Positions 42,470-51,778 of a stretch of DNA of 64,000 nt are shown in pieces; the stretch's first letter is position 1; the number at the start of each line of letters is the position of its first letter. Location of the stretch: NCBI GenBank assembly GCA_045110575.1, contig JBGCGF010000023.1:51202-115201 (forward strand), read 5' to 3'. The stretch is from CALDTK01 sp045110575 (GTDB taxonomy: Bacteria > Bacteroidota > Bacteroidia > Chitinophagales > Saprospiraceae). The notes beneath the pieces were generated by a model, which searched no databases, was not told the DNA's origin, and saw only the letters and a program-made list of their open reading frames with translations. Position numbers and translations under genes: made by a program.

Positions 42470-44848
42470 ATGCGTTTTATTATTTCACTCTTGGCGCTGG
42501 CATTTACCAGTAGCCTCTTTGCGACAGCTTTGCCTAATGCAGACGTCGCTGTTACACTCAGCGGTACGATTCTAGATGCCGAATTTGGCGTCCCACTTGA
42601 GTACGCTACCGTATCGGCTTTTGATGCCGATGAAGCATTGATCAACGGCGCAAGTACCGACAGTCTTGGTCGATTTTCGATGACGCTTCCTAAAGGAGAG
42701 TACGCGCTTCGCTTTGAGTTTATCGGGTATGCCCGTTTAGATTCTTCGCTTTCGCTAAAACAGAACACCGACCTCGGATCGATTCGACTGCAAACAGATG
42801 CCGTTGCACTTGATGGCGCGACGGTGACTGCACAGCGCAGCCAGATGACGCTAAAACTTGACAAACAGATCTTCGATGTAGGCGCTGATGTATTGGCGCA
42901 AGGTGGGTCTGCAAACGACGTACTCGACAACGTTCCTTCGATCAATGTATCACCAGAAGGTGTCGTGAGTTTACGCGGAAATTCCGGCGTAAAAATCCTC
43001 ATCAATGGTAAGCCAAGTACCCTGGCCGACAACAATGCTTTGCAGAGTTTAGATGCTGCCAACATTGCGAGTGTCGAGATTATGACCCAACCTTCTGCAC
43101 GCTATGAGGCGAGCGGTTCGGGCGGTATCATTAATATCGTGATGAAGGAGAAAACCGAAAAGAGCTGGGGTGGTCAAGTGAGTGCTTCGGTTGGAATTCC
43201 AGACGACTATCGACTCAACGGAAGTTTTAGCGTAAGCGAAAAGAAATGGACGTACTACGGCAACGCTGGCGCGAGATATTCTAAATACTTCAGCAACGGT
43301 GAAGCAGACCGAATCAGTAACCTTGCCTCAGGCGTCGAGCTCCTGCGCGAGGACTTAGAGCAAGAGAGAAGTGATAAAGCCTGGAATGGATTCGGAGGCT
43401 TTGATTACCGCATAACGGACAAGACAACGCTTAGCGCGAGTTACTCGCACTACTATCAGCTTGATGACGATGTATCTGATGTGGTCTTTAAGTACAGCGA
43501 CGAAAACGGTACGCTCAGCCGCGAGTTGAAGCAGACGCTCGGATATCGCGAGCCCGGCAAATACAACCAGATTGAAGCTTCGTTAAGTCATGACCTCAAG
43601 AAGAAGGATCAAAAGATATTCGTGCTTTTCCAGAATGACTTTTGGAGAAGTCCGGAGAAGGAAACGATGAAGTTCTATGAGACGTTATCGAGTGGACAGG
43701 CCACGCTTGATATAGAGACAGAGAGTATTGAATCGAGTACAGACTATCTCCTACAAGTAGACTACGAGCAACCGGTTGGCGAACACGCGAAGCTAGAATT
43801 TGGTATTCGTGGAGAGGCGCGTGTGATTGAAAGCGACTATATCGCAGAGCGTATCGACAACGGTGAACGCAGCGTTTATTTAGGATTTGACAATCAGCTG
43901 GACTACTTCGAGCGCATTGGTGCAGGATATGTCCAGTACGGATACGAGCACAATGACTGGGGACTTCAAGTCGGCCTTCGTGACGAGTACACCTATGTAC
44001 GCGTGGAGCAAAAAAACGGAGATCCTGACATCTTAAAAGAGTACAATAACTTGTTTCCTTCTGCGACGATTAGTCGGAAGATAAATGAGAAGTGGAGTTC
44101 GAATTTCGGATACTCAAAGCGTATCCGTCGACCTGGTTTCTGGTTTATCAATCCGTTTGGTGGGCTGTCTAATCCGAACTCGATCGAGCTTGGAAATGCA
44201 GACATTGACCCAAGTCGAGTGGATGCATTCGAACTAAAAGTGCTCTACGCTTCAGAGAAGTTGACGGTCAATCCGTTTGTATCCATGAGCTATGTACATG
44301 GCTTTTACGATCGATTTGCGACACAGGATAGCACTGGCCTTGTGCGCTTGTTGATCATCAACCTTGACGTTGAGAAGCAGATGGCAGCAGGAGCTACGAT
44401 CAGCTATTCTCCAACCAAGGATTGGCAATTCAATGGTGAGATCTATGTAGCCAAGTTTACTCAGATCGGTGAGTACGAAGGCATCGATTTCGGGAATGAT
44501 TTTAATACGGCCTACATACAGTTGAGCGCAAGAGGTTTGTTGTTCAAAGGCATTCGAGGACAGCTAACGTTCGACTACAATGGAGGTCAGCGGTATGCGC
44601 AGTTTTACCGTGATCCGAATTATGGATTACGTGGCGGACTGACGCGTAAGTTCTTAGATGATCGCCTTCAGTTGTCCCTCAACGTACGTAACATGTTCGA
44701 GCTCCAGCAATATGCCGGTGGATCACAACGTGCAACGTTTACGAATTCGTATCGACGCCAGTGGACGGGTCAGCGTGTTCAGTTGACAGCAGCTTGGGAT
44801 TTAGGCAAGCAGATGCGCATGAGGAGAGCGAGAGGGAGTATTCGGTAA
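42470..44848 (+). CDS. Outer-membrane barrel receptor (PF14905-type, TonB-dependent-receptor-like)
   Basis: 792-residue outer-membrane protein. Signal peptide MRFIISLLALAFTSSLFATA; a carboxypeptidase-regulatory-like domain (residues about 26-105: VTLSGTILDAEFGVPLEYATVSAFDADE...GRFSMTLPKGEYALRFEFIGY); a plug (about 115-225: KLDKQIFDVGADVLAQGGSANDVLDNVPSINVSPEGVVSLRGNSGVKILINGKPSTL...SVEIMTQPSARYEASGSGGIINIVMK); then a barrel with RIRRPGFWFINPFGGLSNPNSIELGNADIDP. This is the SusC-unlike OMP_b-brl_3 class, which has no lipoprotein partner. Only 26 bp after the M56 gene, so in one operon with the BlaI/M56 pair; M56 genes beside such receptors occur in Bacteroidota. Ligand unknown. Confidence 0.93.
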   Translation: MRFIISLLALAFTSSLFATALPNADVAVTLSGTILDAEFGVPLEYATVSAFDADEALINGASTDSLGRFSMTLPKGEYALRFEFIGYARLDSSLSLKQNTDLGSIRLQTDAVALDGATVTAQRSQMTLKLDKQIFDVGADVLAQGGSANDVLDNVPSINVSPEGVVSLRGNSGVKILINGKPSTLADNNALQSLDAANIASVEIMTQPSARYEASGSGGIINIVMKEKTEKSWGGQVSASVGIPDDYRLNGSFSVSEKKWTYYGNAGARYSKYFSNGEADRISNLASGVELLREDLEQERSDKAWNGFGGFDYRITDKTTLSASYSHYYQLDDDVSDVVFKYSDENGTLSRELKQTLGYREPGKYNQIEASLSHDLKKKDQKIFVLFQNDFWRSPEKETMKFYETLSSGQATLDIETESIESSTDYLLQVDYEQPVGEHAKLEFGIRGEARVIESDYIAERIDNGERSVYLGFDNQLDYFERIGAGYVQYGYEHNDWGLQVGLRDEYTYVRVEQKNGDPDILKEYNNLFPSATISRKINEKWSSNFGYSKRIRRPGFWFINPFGGLSNPNSIELGNADIDPSRVDAFELKVLYASEKLTVNPFVSMSYVHGFYDRFATQDSTGLVRLLIINLDVEKQMAAGATISYSPTKDWQFNGEIYVAKFTQIGEYEGIDFGNDFNTAYIQLSARGLLFKGIRGQLTFDYNGGQRYAQFYRDPNYGLRGGLTRKFLDDRLQLSLNVRNMFELQQYAGGSQRATFTNSYRRQWTGQRVQLTAAWDLGKQMRMRRARGSIR

Positions 44849-44907
44849 TTGTTAGTTGATAATTGGCAATTGATAATGTCGTGACGCTTTTCAAGAATCT
44901 CGATATT

Positions 44908-45420
44908 TTAGTTGCCCATGTTTTCAATTACTTGTTTCATACTTACGGGCACCAGCTTCATGTTGATTTGATCAGAATTCATGATCAATGTGTCCTCACG
45001 CTTCCAATGCTGACTCAACTTAATAGAGTATGCGCCTGAGAAGTAGTGATACTTGCTATCATCTATACTCATACTATCACCAAAGCACGAAAGTTTGATA
45101 GTATAGGTCTCAACTATTTGCTCAGCATCAGGTTGAATCATCATATTTGGCAGACTTGCCTTTGCTGGGCTTTCGTCGGTCTGCCATAGTAGAGTAAAGG
45201 AGCTATCAATAAAGGGAATGCTCCTATGATCCGTCCGAGTTGCCTTACATATTCTCCAAAACCCAGAATAGTCCGAGTAGGTAGGACAAAAATTGGTATC
45301 AGCAATCTGTATTGAATAGTATAAGCCTGCGGGTATTCCTATGGCGAATAGAAGGATAATAAGCCAATGCCAAATTTTCTGAATTACTATGAGAGGTCCT
45401 CTCCACTTTTGAATTGACAT
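44908..45420 (-). CDS. Uncharacterised membrane-anchored protein
   Basis: 170 residues, family not recognised. One N-terminal transmembrane helix (residues about 15-36, WHWLIILLFAIGIPAGLYYSI), then a domain that should be periplasmic with three Cys (CPTYSDYSGFWRIC; LSCFGD). More AT-rich than surrounding genes. Convergent with the receptor gene; 35 bp downstream of the DUF2891 gene on the same strand, so probably co-transcribed with it. Confidence 0.65.
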   Translation of the reverse strand: MSIQKWRGPLIVIQKIWHWLIILLFAIGIPAGLYYSIQIADTNFCPTYSDYSGFWRICKATRTDHRSIPFIDSSFTLLWQTDESPAKASLPNMMIQPDAEQIVETYTIKLSCFGDSMSIDDSKYHYFSGAYSIKLSQHWKREDTLIMNSDQINMKLVPVSMKQVIENMGN

Positions 45421-45455
45421 CGACGTAAGCTTTACTTATTCATTGACAGAATGAC

Positions 45456-46565
45456 TCACTCCCCCGCCTCCCGTTTCGTCTTAAACGCATATAGCGCAAA
45501 CGAACCTAACCAATGCTGGCCAGCATAGTCTCCGTCTGTGATTTTGGAAAGCGAATAATCTAAATGCTCGGTCGCTAAATTGTACGCTTGTGTATTTTCT
45601 TTCAAAGGGTAAAGACACCAAGCTCTTGAAAAATTCACCCCATCTAGGTGAACCATGTGTCCATCAGAACGATCATTGACCACCCCAGGACTGAGCGATA
45701 ATTTTTGATTGAAAAGAGAAGGCAAAAACGCAGTAGACCACGTTTCAAACTCCTCTTTAGAAAGCACCTTGCGCATAATATCGATCTCTTGCAGACAAGG
45801 CGAGAGGAAATCATAGCCGCTTGGCTCCCAGCTGATGGGGCAGTCTTTATCGTTACTATAAAAGCGAATCGCAGCTTCTTTAATCGCACCTGCTAATGCT
45901 GTGTTTTCTGTTGCCAACGCATAGTCATAAGCAAAGCTTATCCCGAAGGCTGTATTCGAGTGTGTACCCACTCGGACAGGATACGCTAGCTTGGGAAGGT
46001 AGTCCATGTAGGCAGCTGAAATGTAATTTTCGAGCGGCTTGAGGTTGTTGTACCACTTCTTCGCCATTGGGTTATCCCAGGTGTAGAGCTCTTCTTGCAG
46101 TTTGAGTAACCACGCCCAGCCATAGGTTCTTTCAAAGGATTTGCTTTCTCGGTTGAGTGAGAAATAGGCCACCTCTTGTTCGATTTTTTCAGCCGTCAGG
46201 TTTTCATCAAGCATTCGGATCACTTCCTCTTTGTTGGCGAGGTCTGGAAAGTTCTTGAGTAGATAGACCAATGACCAGTGGCCGTGTACTGCAGAATGCC
46301 AATCAAAGCAGCCATAAAAAGCGGGATGATGCACTATAGGCATTGCCAAATCGCTCTCCTTGGCGATCACGACTCCTGATTTGTAAGGGAGTGGCGTTTG
46401 AATACAGCCAAGCGGCAGTTCACTAAGTCGGTTGGCCTCCTTCAGGTCTAGTTCAATACTTTTCGTGCTCTTGATTAGGTCAGGAGAGTTGGATTCCGTT
46501 TTTAGCGCATCGTTACAAGAGACGATGAAGAGTATGCTTAGAACTAGGAGGAGGGCTTTGTTCAT
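45456..46565 (-). CDS. DUF2891 lipoprotein
   Basis: 369 residues with a lipobox (LLVLSILFIVSC, Cys17). The body is the DUF2891 domain: HHPAFYGCFDWHSAVHGHWSLVYLL near residue 88, SFERTYGWAWLLKLQEEL, YPVRVGTHSNTAFGISFAYDYA, DKDCPISWEPSGYDFLSPCLQEI, and GVNFSRAWCLYPL. The helical pattern and the conserved aromatic/acidic motifs resemble (alpha/alpha)n-barrel glycan-active proteins, but no activity is established. Confidence 0.9.
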   Translation of the reverse strand: MNKALLLVLSILFIVSCNDALKTESNSPDLIKSTKSIELDLKEANRLSELPLGCIQTPLPYKSGVVIAKESDLAMPIVHHPAFYGCFDWHSAVHGHWSLVYLLKNFPDLANKEEVIRMLDENLTAEKIEQEVAYFSLNRESKSFERTYGWAWLLKLQEELYTWDNPMAKKWYNNLKPLENYISAAYMDYLPKLAYPVRVGTHSNTAFGISFAYDYALATENTALAGAIKEAAIRFYSNDKDCPISWEPSGYDFLSPCLQEIDIMRKVLSKEEFETWSTAFLPSLFNQKLSLSPGVVNDRSDGHMVHLDGVNFSRAWCLYPLKENTQAYNLATEHLDYSLSKITDGDYAGQHWLGSFALYAFKTKREAGE

Positions 46566-46656
46566 CGTCGAATTGGTTTTGCTTTAGCTATTGCTGATAG
46601 CTTGAAAGCTAATGTACACCTTACTTAAAACGCTGAAGATGCAGTTAATCGCATTC

Positions 46657-48282
46657 TCAATCCGCTTCCGCCAAAACCAAACTCAACTCATCCTCCAACA
46701 CCTTTACCTCACCCTTCCGATCTAGCGCTTTGAAAGCCGTGAGTTTGCCGCGTAGAGACTTGGATCTTCTTGGCATGCGTTGCAAGGCATTGTCAAATTG
46801 CTCGACAGCTTCGGCATGCTTTCCTTGGGCCAGCAACCACTCACCATATTGCTCAAAAGAGGGAAAGGTTATCCTCGGCGGACCGGCAGGATAATTCGTT
46901 TGCTCCTCTAAGGCTACGGCTTCCTTCATGTAATTCTCAAACTCATCTGGCCGATTTTCGAGCGATGCTTTGATACCTTTTAGCTGCGCAAGGACGACTC
47001 GAGCCATGTTGATACTGTTCTCCGTCGGCGAATACCTGCTTGTACCTGCAGCACACATGGCGAGGCCACTGCCTATTACTTGCTGAGAAGCCATGGTAAT
47101 TTTATTTCCTAGCCATTTGATTTCATCGGTTACCGTGTTCACATCCTTGTTCGCAAACGCCAACTGTGCTCGTAAAAAACTACGGCCTGATTGGGCGCTT
47201 ATGCCGATGTCATCCACGCTGACCTCTGTATCGAATTGGATCGCAGCCGATCGTGTTCCCGTTTCGTAGAGGTGCCGATTCTGCATGCCGACGAGGTAGC
47301 CACGCGCCCCTTTTGTCGGATCCTTTGGTACATATGTAAGCATGTCTTTTAAAACCTGTTCGGCTTCAGCAAAACGCTCTTGTTGAAGCAACCCGTAGTG
47401 CATCCAAGCCAAAGAGTGATATCCACGAGCACCGTCACCCAGTCCCTTCTTTTCCATGCGTGCCACGCTGGCATCGTAGGACACTTGGTTGGACTTGACC
47501 ACACTGCTCCATTCGCCAAGCGCTAGGTAGATGTGCGAGGGCATGTGCAAGGCATGGGTAGCGCTAGACGCAACCTTGGCGTATGCATCTGCAGCAGCAT
47601 GAGCCTCTTTGGCGGAGGTGGGTCCGTCCAATGCATGGATCTTATAGTGCAATGCGCCTGGGTGATTCGGGTTCATTTGCAAAACCTTGTCTGCAGTCGC
47701 TGCCGCCAATCGCAAGTCATCGCTCCCATCTCCGTACTCTTCGGTCGACCAGATCAAGGAAAGCGCATAGAACGCTGCTATCTCTTGCTGCTGGGGATGT
47801 TGCTCATGTAGGTCAGCGAGGTAGGTGCTTAGCGTTTTATTACGCTCGTCGAAATCGCCTGCACCGTACATGATCTCGACCATCTTCCACATGCTTTGCT
47901 TCATGGGATCATCGATAGCAGCCAATCGTTCGGCTTTGGTTTCTCCCAATCGAGATAGGATAGCCTTGCCTTTTTCAGTATTCTGCAATCGCCACAATGC
48001 CTTGTAATGGGACATCGCCTCTCCCCAGTGCGTCATCACTTCCGTGCTATCCTGAGCAGTAGCTTCTTTGAAGGCCACTAGCGCATCTTCGTACTCAAAG
48101 TTGTGCAATAGCAACAAACCTTCCTCAAACTTTACTTGCGTTGCAGGACTCAGATTGAAGTTGTGCTGCAATGTTCCTAAGTCGGCAGCTTCAAGTTCTG
48201 GAGTAGGAGGAGCTTCCTGCTTAGGAGAACAACTAAAAAGTGCGGATAGGATAAAAAGAGTTAGCGCTAGGGAGGGTTTCAT
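46657..48282 (-). CDS. TPR-repeat lipoprotein
   Basis: 541 residues; start at the ATG at 48282 gives the lipoprotein signal MKPSLALTLFILSALFSC; an upstream ATG would add seven residues. TPR-like helices throughout (FEEGLLLLHNFEYEDALVAFKEATAQDSTEVMTHWGEAMSHYKALW; AAATADKVLQMNPNHPGALHYKIHALD; HALHMPSHIYLALGEWSSVVKSN; YHSLAWMHYGLLQQERFAEAEQVLKDML; EQFDNALQRMPRRSKSLRGKLTAFKAL). Homologues are common and uncharacterised. The last codons hold a repeat variant (46664-46677, read VLAEA). Confidence 0.85.
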   Translation of the reverse strand: MKPSLALTLFILSALFSCSPKQEAPPTPELEAADLGTLQHNFNLSPATQVKFEEGLLLLHNFEYEDALVAFKEATAQDSTEVMTHWGEAMSHYKALWRLQNTEKGKAILSRLGETKAERLAAIDDPMKQSMWKMVEIMYGAGDFDERNKTLSTYLADLHEQHPQQQEIAAFYALSLIWSTEEYGDGSDDLRLAAATADKVLQMNPNHPGALHYKIHALDGPTSAKEAHAAADAYAKVASSATHALHMPSHIYLALGEWSSVVKSNQVSYDASVARMEKKGLGDGARGYHSLAWMHYGLLQQERFAEAEQVLKDMLTYVPKDPTKGARGYLVGMQNRHLYETGTRSAAIQFDTEVSVDDIGISAQSGRSFLRAQLAFANKDVNTVTDEIKWLGNKITMASQQVIGSGLAMCAAGTSRYSPTENSINMARVVLAQLKGIKASLENRPDEFENYMKEAVALEEQTNYPAGPPRITFPSFEQYGEWLLAQGKHAEAVEQFDNALQRMPRRSKSLRGKLTAFKALDRKGEVKVLEDELSLVLAEAD

Positions 48283-48452
48283 CTTTTCGGGGATTCGATA
48301 CACTGCTAAAGCTACCTCTTTCTGAAGACAACCTTATGCATTCGATCCCGCTCTACGAGGGCCTTCGGCTTTAGCTGCGCTGAGCTTTCGATTCGTCAAA
48401 ATTGAAATCGAAAAGCAGGCTTAAAGCGTAAAGTCTCTATGTACCTTTAAGC

Positions 48453-49055
48453 ATGGCCGGATCTTACCCTCCACCCCACTACAACGAACCTGATTTTGAA
48501 GCGCATCTACAGCTGATGCGTGAACAGCCCCTGGCTACGTTTATCGTTGCGGATAGTGATGTACCGTTTGCGACTCCATTGCCACTGGTTTTGGCCCATT
48601 CGGCTTCGCTCAAGGCAGGCTTCTCTGAAAAGGGCAATCAGATGCAACTCCTTGGCCATCTCGACGCGAATAACCCAGCAGCAGATTTGATTCAAGATGG
48701 ACGGGAAGTACTTGCAATTTATCACGGTCCGAATGCCTACATCTCACCGACAGATTACCACACGAAAGGGCGCTTACCGACCTACAACTATAAGCAGGTG
48801 TTTGTGCGAGGCAAGCTCCAACGGCTAACTGATCATGCAGATGTGCAGGCAGACCTGCACGCCTTAGTCAAGGTGATGGAACCGGAAGGTAAATGGGACA
48901 TCAGCAATGACGATCCGAGGATAAAGGCGCTACTCCCGCACATTGTGGGCTTTCGGATACACGTGGAATCTGTAACCGGACGGTTCAAATTGAGTCAAGA
49001 CAAAGTGAAGGCCGATCGTGAGGCCGCGATGCAAAAGCTCACCGGTAAGCTGTAG
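48453..49055 (+). CDS. PaiB-like FMN-binding protein
   Basis: 200 residues of the FMN-binding split-barrel PaiB family (PF04299), annotated as negative regulators of sporulation and protease genes in Bacillus but lacking a DNA-binding domain. Seen: YPPPHYNEPDFEAHLQLMREQPLATFIVADSDVPFATPLPLVL, GHLDANNPAADLI, VLAIYHGPNAYISPTDYHTKGRLPTYNYKQVFVRGKL, PHIVGFRIHVESVTGRFKLSQDK. TACCTTTA ends 3 bp before the ATG, close to a -7 element, so a very short leader is possible. Confidence 0.93.
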   Translation: MAGSYPPPHYNEPDFEAHLQLMREQPLATFIVADSDVPFATPLPLVLAHSASLKAGFSEKGNQMQLLGHLDANNPAADLIQDGREVLAIYHGPNAYISPTDYHTKGRLPTYNYKQVFVRGKLQRLTDHADVQADLHALVKVMEPEGKWDISNDDPRIKALLPHIVGFRIHVESVTGRFKLSQDKVKADREAAMQKLTGKL

Positions 49056-49056
49056 G

Positions 49057-49470
49057 CTAGTTTGCGTCTTGCTCGACCTCTGAAAGAAACGATGCTAACT
49101 GCGCTTTCCTGGCTGCGGCTTTCTCCGCTGCAATAGCCTGAGCGATTCGCTTTCTACCCAAGTGGTTTTGATAATAGATCGCAACGAAAACGCCTCCTAC
49201 TCCGAGAATTACTAGGAACTCCCAAGTGGCCAATCCTCCGTGAAACATTGCCACTGCCGCAACGATAATGGCAATGATACTTTGCCTGCGTAATTGAGTA
49301 CCCGCAATTGACTTCTTTGCCAACGGAAGCGATATCAATACAAAAGCAGTCATGGCAAGACAGACCGCCAAATAAGGCAAGTATTCAAGTAAGTATGGAG
49401 GAATGGGTAGGTCAGACATATTGACTGTGGCAGTCACATCCATACGCGGTAACCGCAATTTTGGTTGCAT
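49057..49470 (-). CDS. Small membrane protein, function unknown
   Basis: 137 residues; starts possible at three Met codons, the most natural being the one giving MSDLPIPPYLLEYLPYLAVCL (residue 18). Three hydrophobic helices (about 32-50, 65-80, 82-100) and a basic/Ala-rich C-terminal helix (GRKRIAQAIAAEKAAARKAQLASFL). Ends one base after paiB, convergent. Confidence 0.6.
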   Translation of the reverse strand: MQPKLRLPRMDVTATVNMSDLPIPPYLLEYLPYLAVCLAMTAFVLISLPLAKKSIAGTQLRRQSIIAIIVAAVAMFHGGLATWEFLVILGVGGVFVAIYYQNHLGRKRIAQAIAAEKAAARKAQLASFLSEVEQDAN

Positions 49471-49519
49471 CGGCGGCGGCTCTCAACGTCTATACCGCGT
49501 CTATTCGTCGGAGCTCTAA

Positions 49520-49554
49520 CAAAAAAAAGGACCACTTCTTACGAAGCAGTCCTC
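49520..49554 (-). terminator. Intrinsic terminator in a gene-free stretch (minus strand)
   Basis: On the minus strand AGGACTGCTTCG-TAAG-AAGTGGTCCT-type stem (GGAC/GTCC outer, CTTC/GAAG inner) runs into eight Ts. The gap 49471-49936 (466 bp) has no ORF worth calling. The terminated RNA is either a 380-nt 3' tail of the sugar dehydrogenase gene or an independent small RNA; no known RNA family was recognised. Confidence 0.7.
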
Positions 49555-49936
49555 TAATGAGACTAGAATTTTTGGTAGAGCAGTGAGCTCGCAATTTCAA
49601 ACTTTGAACGAAAGGTAGTACCTCTCATAACACTGCATCTACCCATTTCACGCAAGGTTCGTACCGTTTCATGAATGGTGCTTTCAATTACGCAGATAGC
49701 AGTAGGCCAAAGTTTACATTGGAGCTACTCCATGATTACGAAGGCCCACATAAATAGATGCTCGAAACACGTCAACGCCAATAAACACTGGGCTTGAGGC
49801 GTCACGAATACAAAATACCGATCGATGTACCGACATGCATCGCCATTGACAGGCTAAGCACGATAAGAATGGGCCGTTTCACCAATGGGTTTTACCGTTG
49901 ACATAGGAGGAAGCAAATTTCCTAGACCTAAAAGCG

Positions 49937-51388
49937 CTACTTCAGCGGACGTAAACGAATCACTCTACCAGGGCTCTCGACTCCTGCATAGATGAAGCCG
50001 TCAGGTCCTTCTGTCACAAAGCGAAGACGACCGATATTCTTCATCAGTGGCTCTTCGCTCACAATCCGCTCGCCTTCTATGCGAACGAGGTTGAGGTACT
50101 TATACCGCAACGATCCCACAAGCAGGTTCCCTTTCCAATCGCCATACTTACCAGACGTAACGAAGGTCATGCCACTCGGAGCGATAGAAGGTACCCAATA
50201 ATGCTGCGGCTGCTCCATGCCTTCTTTCTCAAGGAGATTGGTAAAGGTGGTGCCGTCGTAGTTGAGGCCATAGCTAATGACTGGCCATCCGTAGTTTTTG
50301 CCGGGGAGTGAGATGTTGATCTCGTCTCCACCACGAGGACCGTGCTCATGCTCCCAGATCGCCCCTGTCGTCGGATGGATATCCATTCCTTGCGGGTTGC
50401 GGTGGCCATACGAGTAGATACTTGTGATTGCCGTATCGTTTTTCACGAATGGATTATCGGTAGGAATCGAACCGTCATCATTGACGCGGTGAATCTTGCC
50501 TCCATAGCGCGAGAGGTCCTGTGGGTTAACATCACGCTCTCCTCGATCACCGACAGTGATAAAGAGTTGCCCTGCAGCATCGAAGTGCATCACTGATCCA
50601 AAGTGGTATCCCAACTTCGAATACGGTAGTGCTTCGAGAATCGTCATCTCCTCTGTGAGCTTTGTCCCTTCTAGTTTATAGCGAGACACTTTGGTGGTGG
50701 TCAGTTTTTTGCCCCCATCCTTTTTCAGCGCTCCATAGGAAAGGTAGACGTATTGATTGTTTGCAAAATCGGGGTGTAGCAGCACGTTGTGCATTCCACC
50801 TTGCACCTGTGCGCGTACAGCTGGAACGCCTGTTAATTCGGTGGTTTTGCCGGAAGGATCAACACGAAACACTTCTCCGCCACGCTCAGTTACGAGCATG
50901 TCTCCGCCAGGCAAGAAAGCCATACTGTAAGGTACTTCCATTCCATCGACCACCGTCTCAATGGTAAAGGTGAGTGACTTCGTTTGGACCGTATCAGACA
51001 TCACTGCAACGTCTGCAAATCCGTACTTCTCAACTTGCACAATTCCAGCTTGGATGTAGGCTACAAGTTCGTCTATTTCAGCTTCCGCCAAAACCTGCCC
51101 CCATGCCGGCATACCTGCATCGGGAAAACCATTATAGATCGAAGTCCCAAGCTCAGCGGCTGAGCTTCCATTCTTCCACTTGCGATCAACGAAAGCCTGC
51201 ATCTGCACACCATGGCAACTTGCACAGTAAGTCGTGTACGTCACTTTCGCACTGTCAAAGGCTGCAAATGGATCAGGCGTTTCAGGAATAGCGACTTCTA
51301 CGGCTGCAGTTCCAGCACCACCTGTTTGGCAATTATAAAAAGACACAAGTAGCAGTACTGAAATCGAAAGAAGGACGAGCTTTTTCAT
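49937..51388 (-). CDS. Cytochrome c fused to PQQ-type glucose/sorbosone dehydrogenase
   Basis: 483-residue exported redox protein. N-terminal export signal MKKLVLLSISVLLLVSFYNC, perhaps a lipoprotein. Cytochrome c domain (residues about 40-118) with haem site C55-A-S-C58-H59 and axial Met93 (AGMPAW). Then the six-bladed GSDH propeller (PF07995): VDGMEVPYSMAFLPGGDMLVTERGG, NNQYVYLSYG, YHFGSVMHFDAAGQLFITVGDRGE, IYSYGHRNPQGMDIHPTTGAIWEHEHGPRGGDEIN, GKNYGWPVISYG, WVPSIAPSGMTFVTSGKYGDWKGNLLVGSL. Expected to oxidise aldoses outside the cytoplasm and pass electrons to its own haem. Repeat variant at 51081-51094 (VLAEA). Confidence 0.93.
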   Translation of the reverse strand: MKKLVLLSISVLLLVSFYNCQTGGAGTAAVEVAIPETPDPFAAFDSAKVTYTTYCASCHGVQMQAFVDRKWKNGSSAAELGTSIYNGFPDAGMPAWGQVLAEAEIDELVAYIQAGIVQVEKYGFADVAVMSDTVQTKSLTFTIETVVDGMEVPYSMAFLPGGDMLVTERGGEVFRVDPSGKTTELTGVPAVRAQVQGGMHNVLLHPDFANNQYVYLSYGALKKDGGKKLTTTKVSRYKLEGTKLTEEMTILEALPYSKLGYHFGSVMHFDAAGQLFITVGDRGERDVNPQDLSRYGGKIHRVNDDGSIPTDNPFVKNDTAITSIYSYGHRNPQGMDIHPTTGAIWEHEHGPRGGDEINISLPGKNYGWPVISYGLNYDGTTFTNLLEKEGMEQPQHYWVPSIAPSGMTFVTSGKYGDWKGNLLVGSLRYKYLNLVRIEGERIVSEEPLMKNIGRLRFVTEGPDGFIYAGVESPGRVIRLRPLK

Positions 51389-51778
51389 GGAGTCAAGGTA
51401 GTGATGCGCTGAAACTTGTTAGCTAGGCTTCTTGATCGCTGGCAATCAGGAATAGACGACTTACCAAGTGACTCAATGACTGATCGGATTAGGCCAACGC
51501 TACTGCGTAGGCTAAGCGCGTAAAAATTGCGGTGAGTGTAAAAAGACGAGGGATCAAAGGTGAGCGTAAGGGTGAAGAAGGCGCTAACGTACCGGGCTTT
51601 TACCCGACATGCAAAGGATGCTACTGCAAAAAGCGTAACAACTACTTTTCGTAACCAAACTGCGATACAGCGAAAGCAGAAGAATTTGACATGAAAGCTA
51701 TTCGCGTGTAAGTACTAGAGACGCTAATAAGCAGATGCATTCCATCTCATAAAATGTACCAATGACAGCATCTTGACA
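51389..51778. other. 390-bp intergenic stretch without a recognisable gene
   Basis: Nothing convincing. It holds only weak hairpins (CGGG-CTTTTA-CCCG near 51594) and short ORF fragments. It should carry the promoter of the sugar dehydrogenase gene. Confidence 0.5.

Noticed and set aside
49574..49612. tRNA-like fragment (GGTAGAGCAGTGAGCTC)
   Set aside because: Looks like a D-arm but no acceptor stem, anticodon loop or T-arm can be folded around it.
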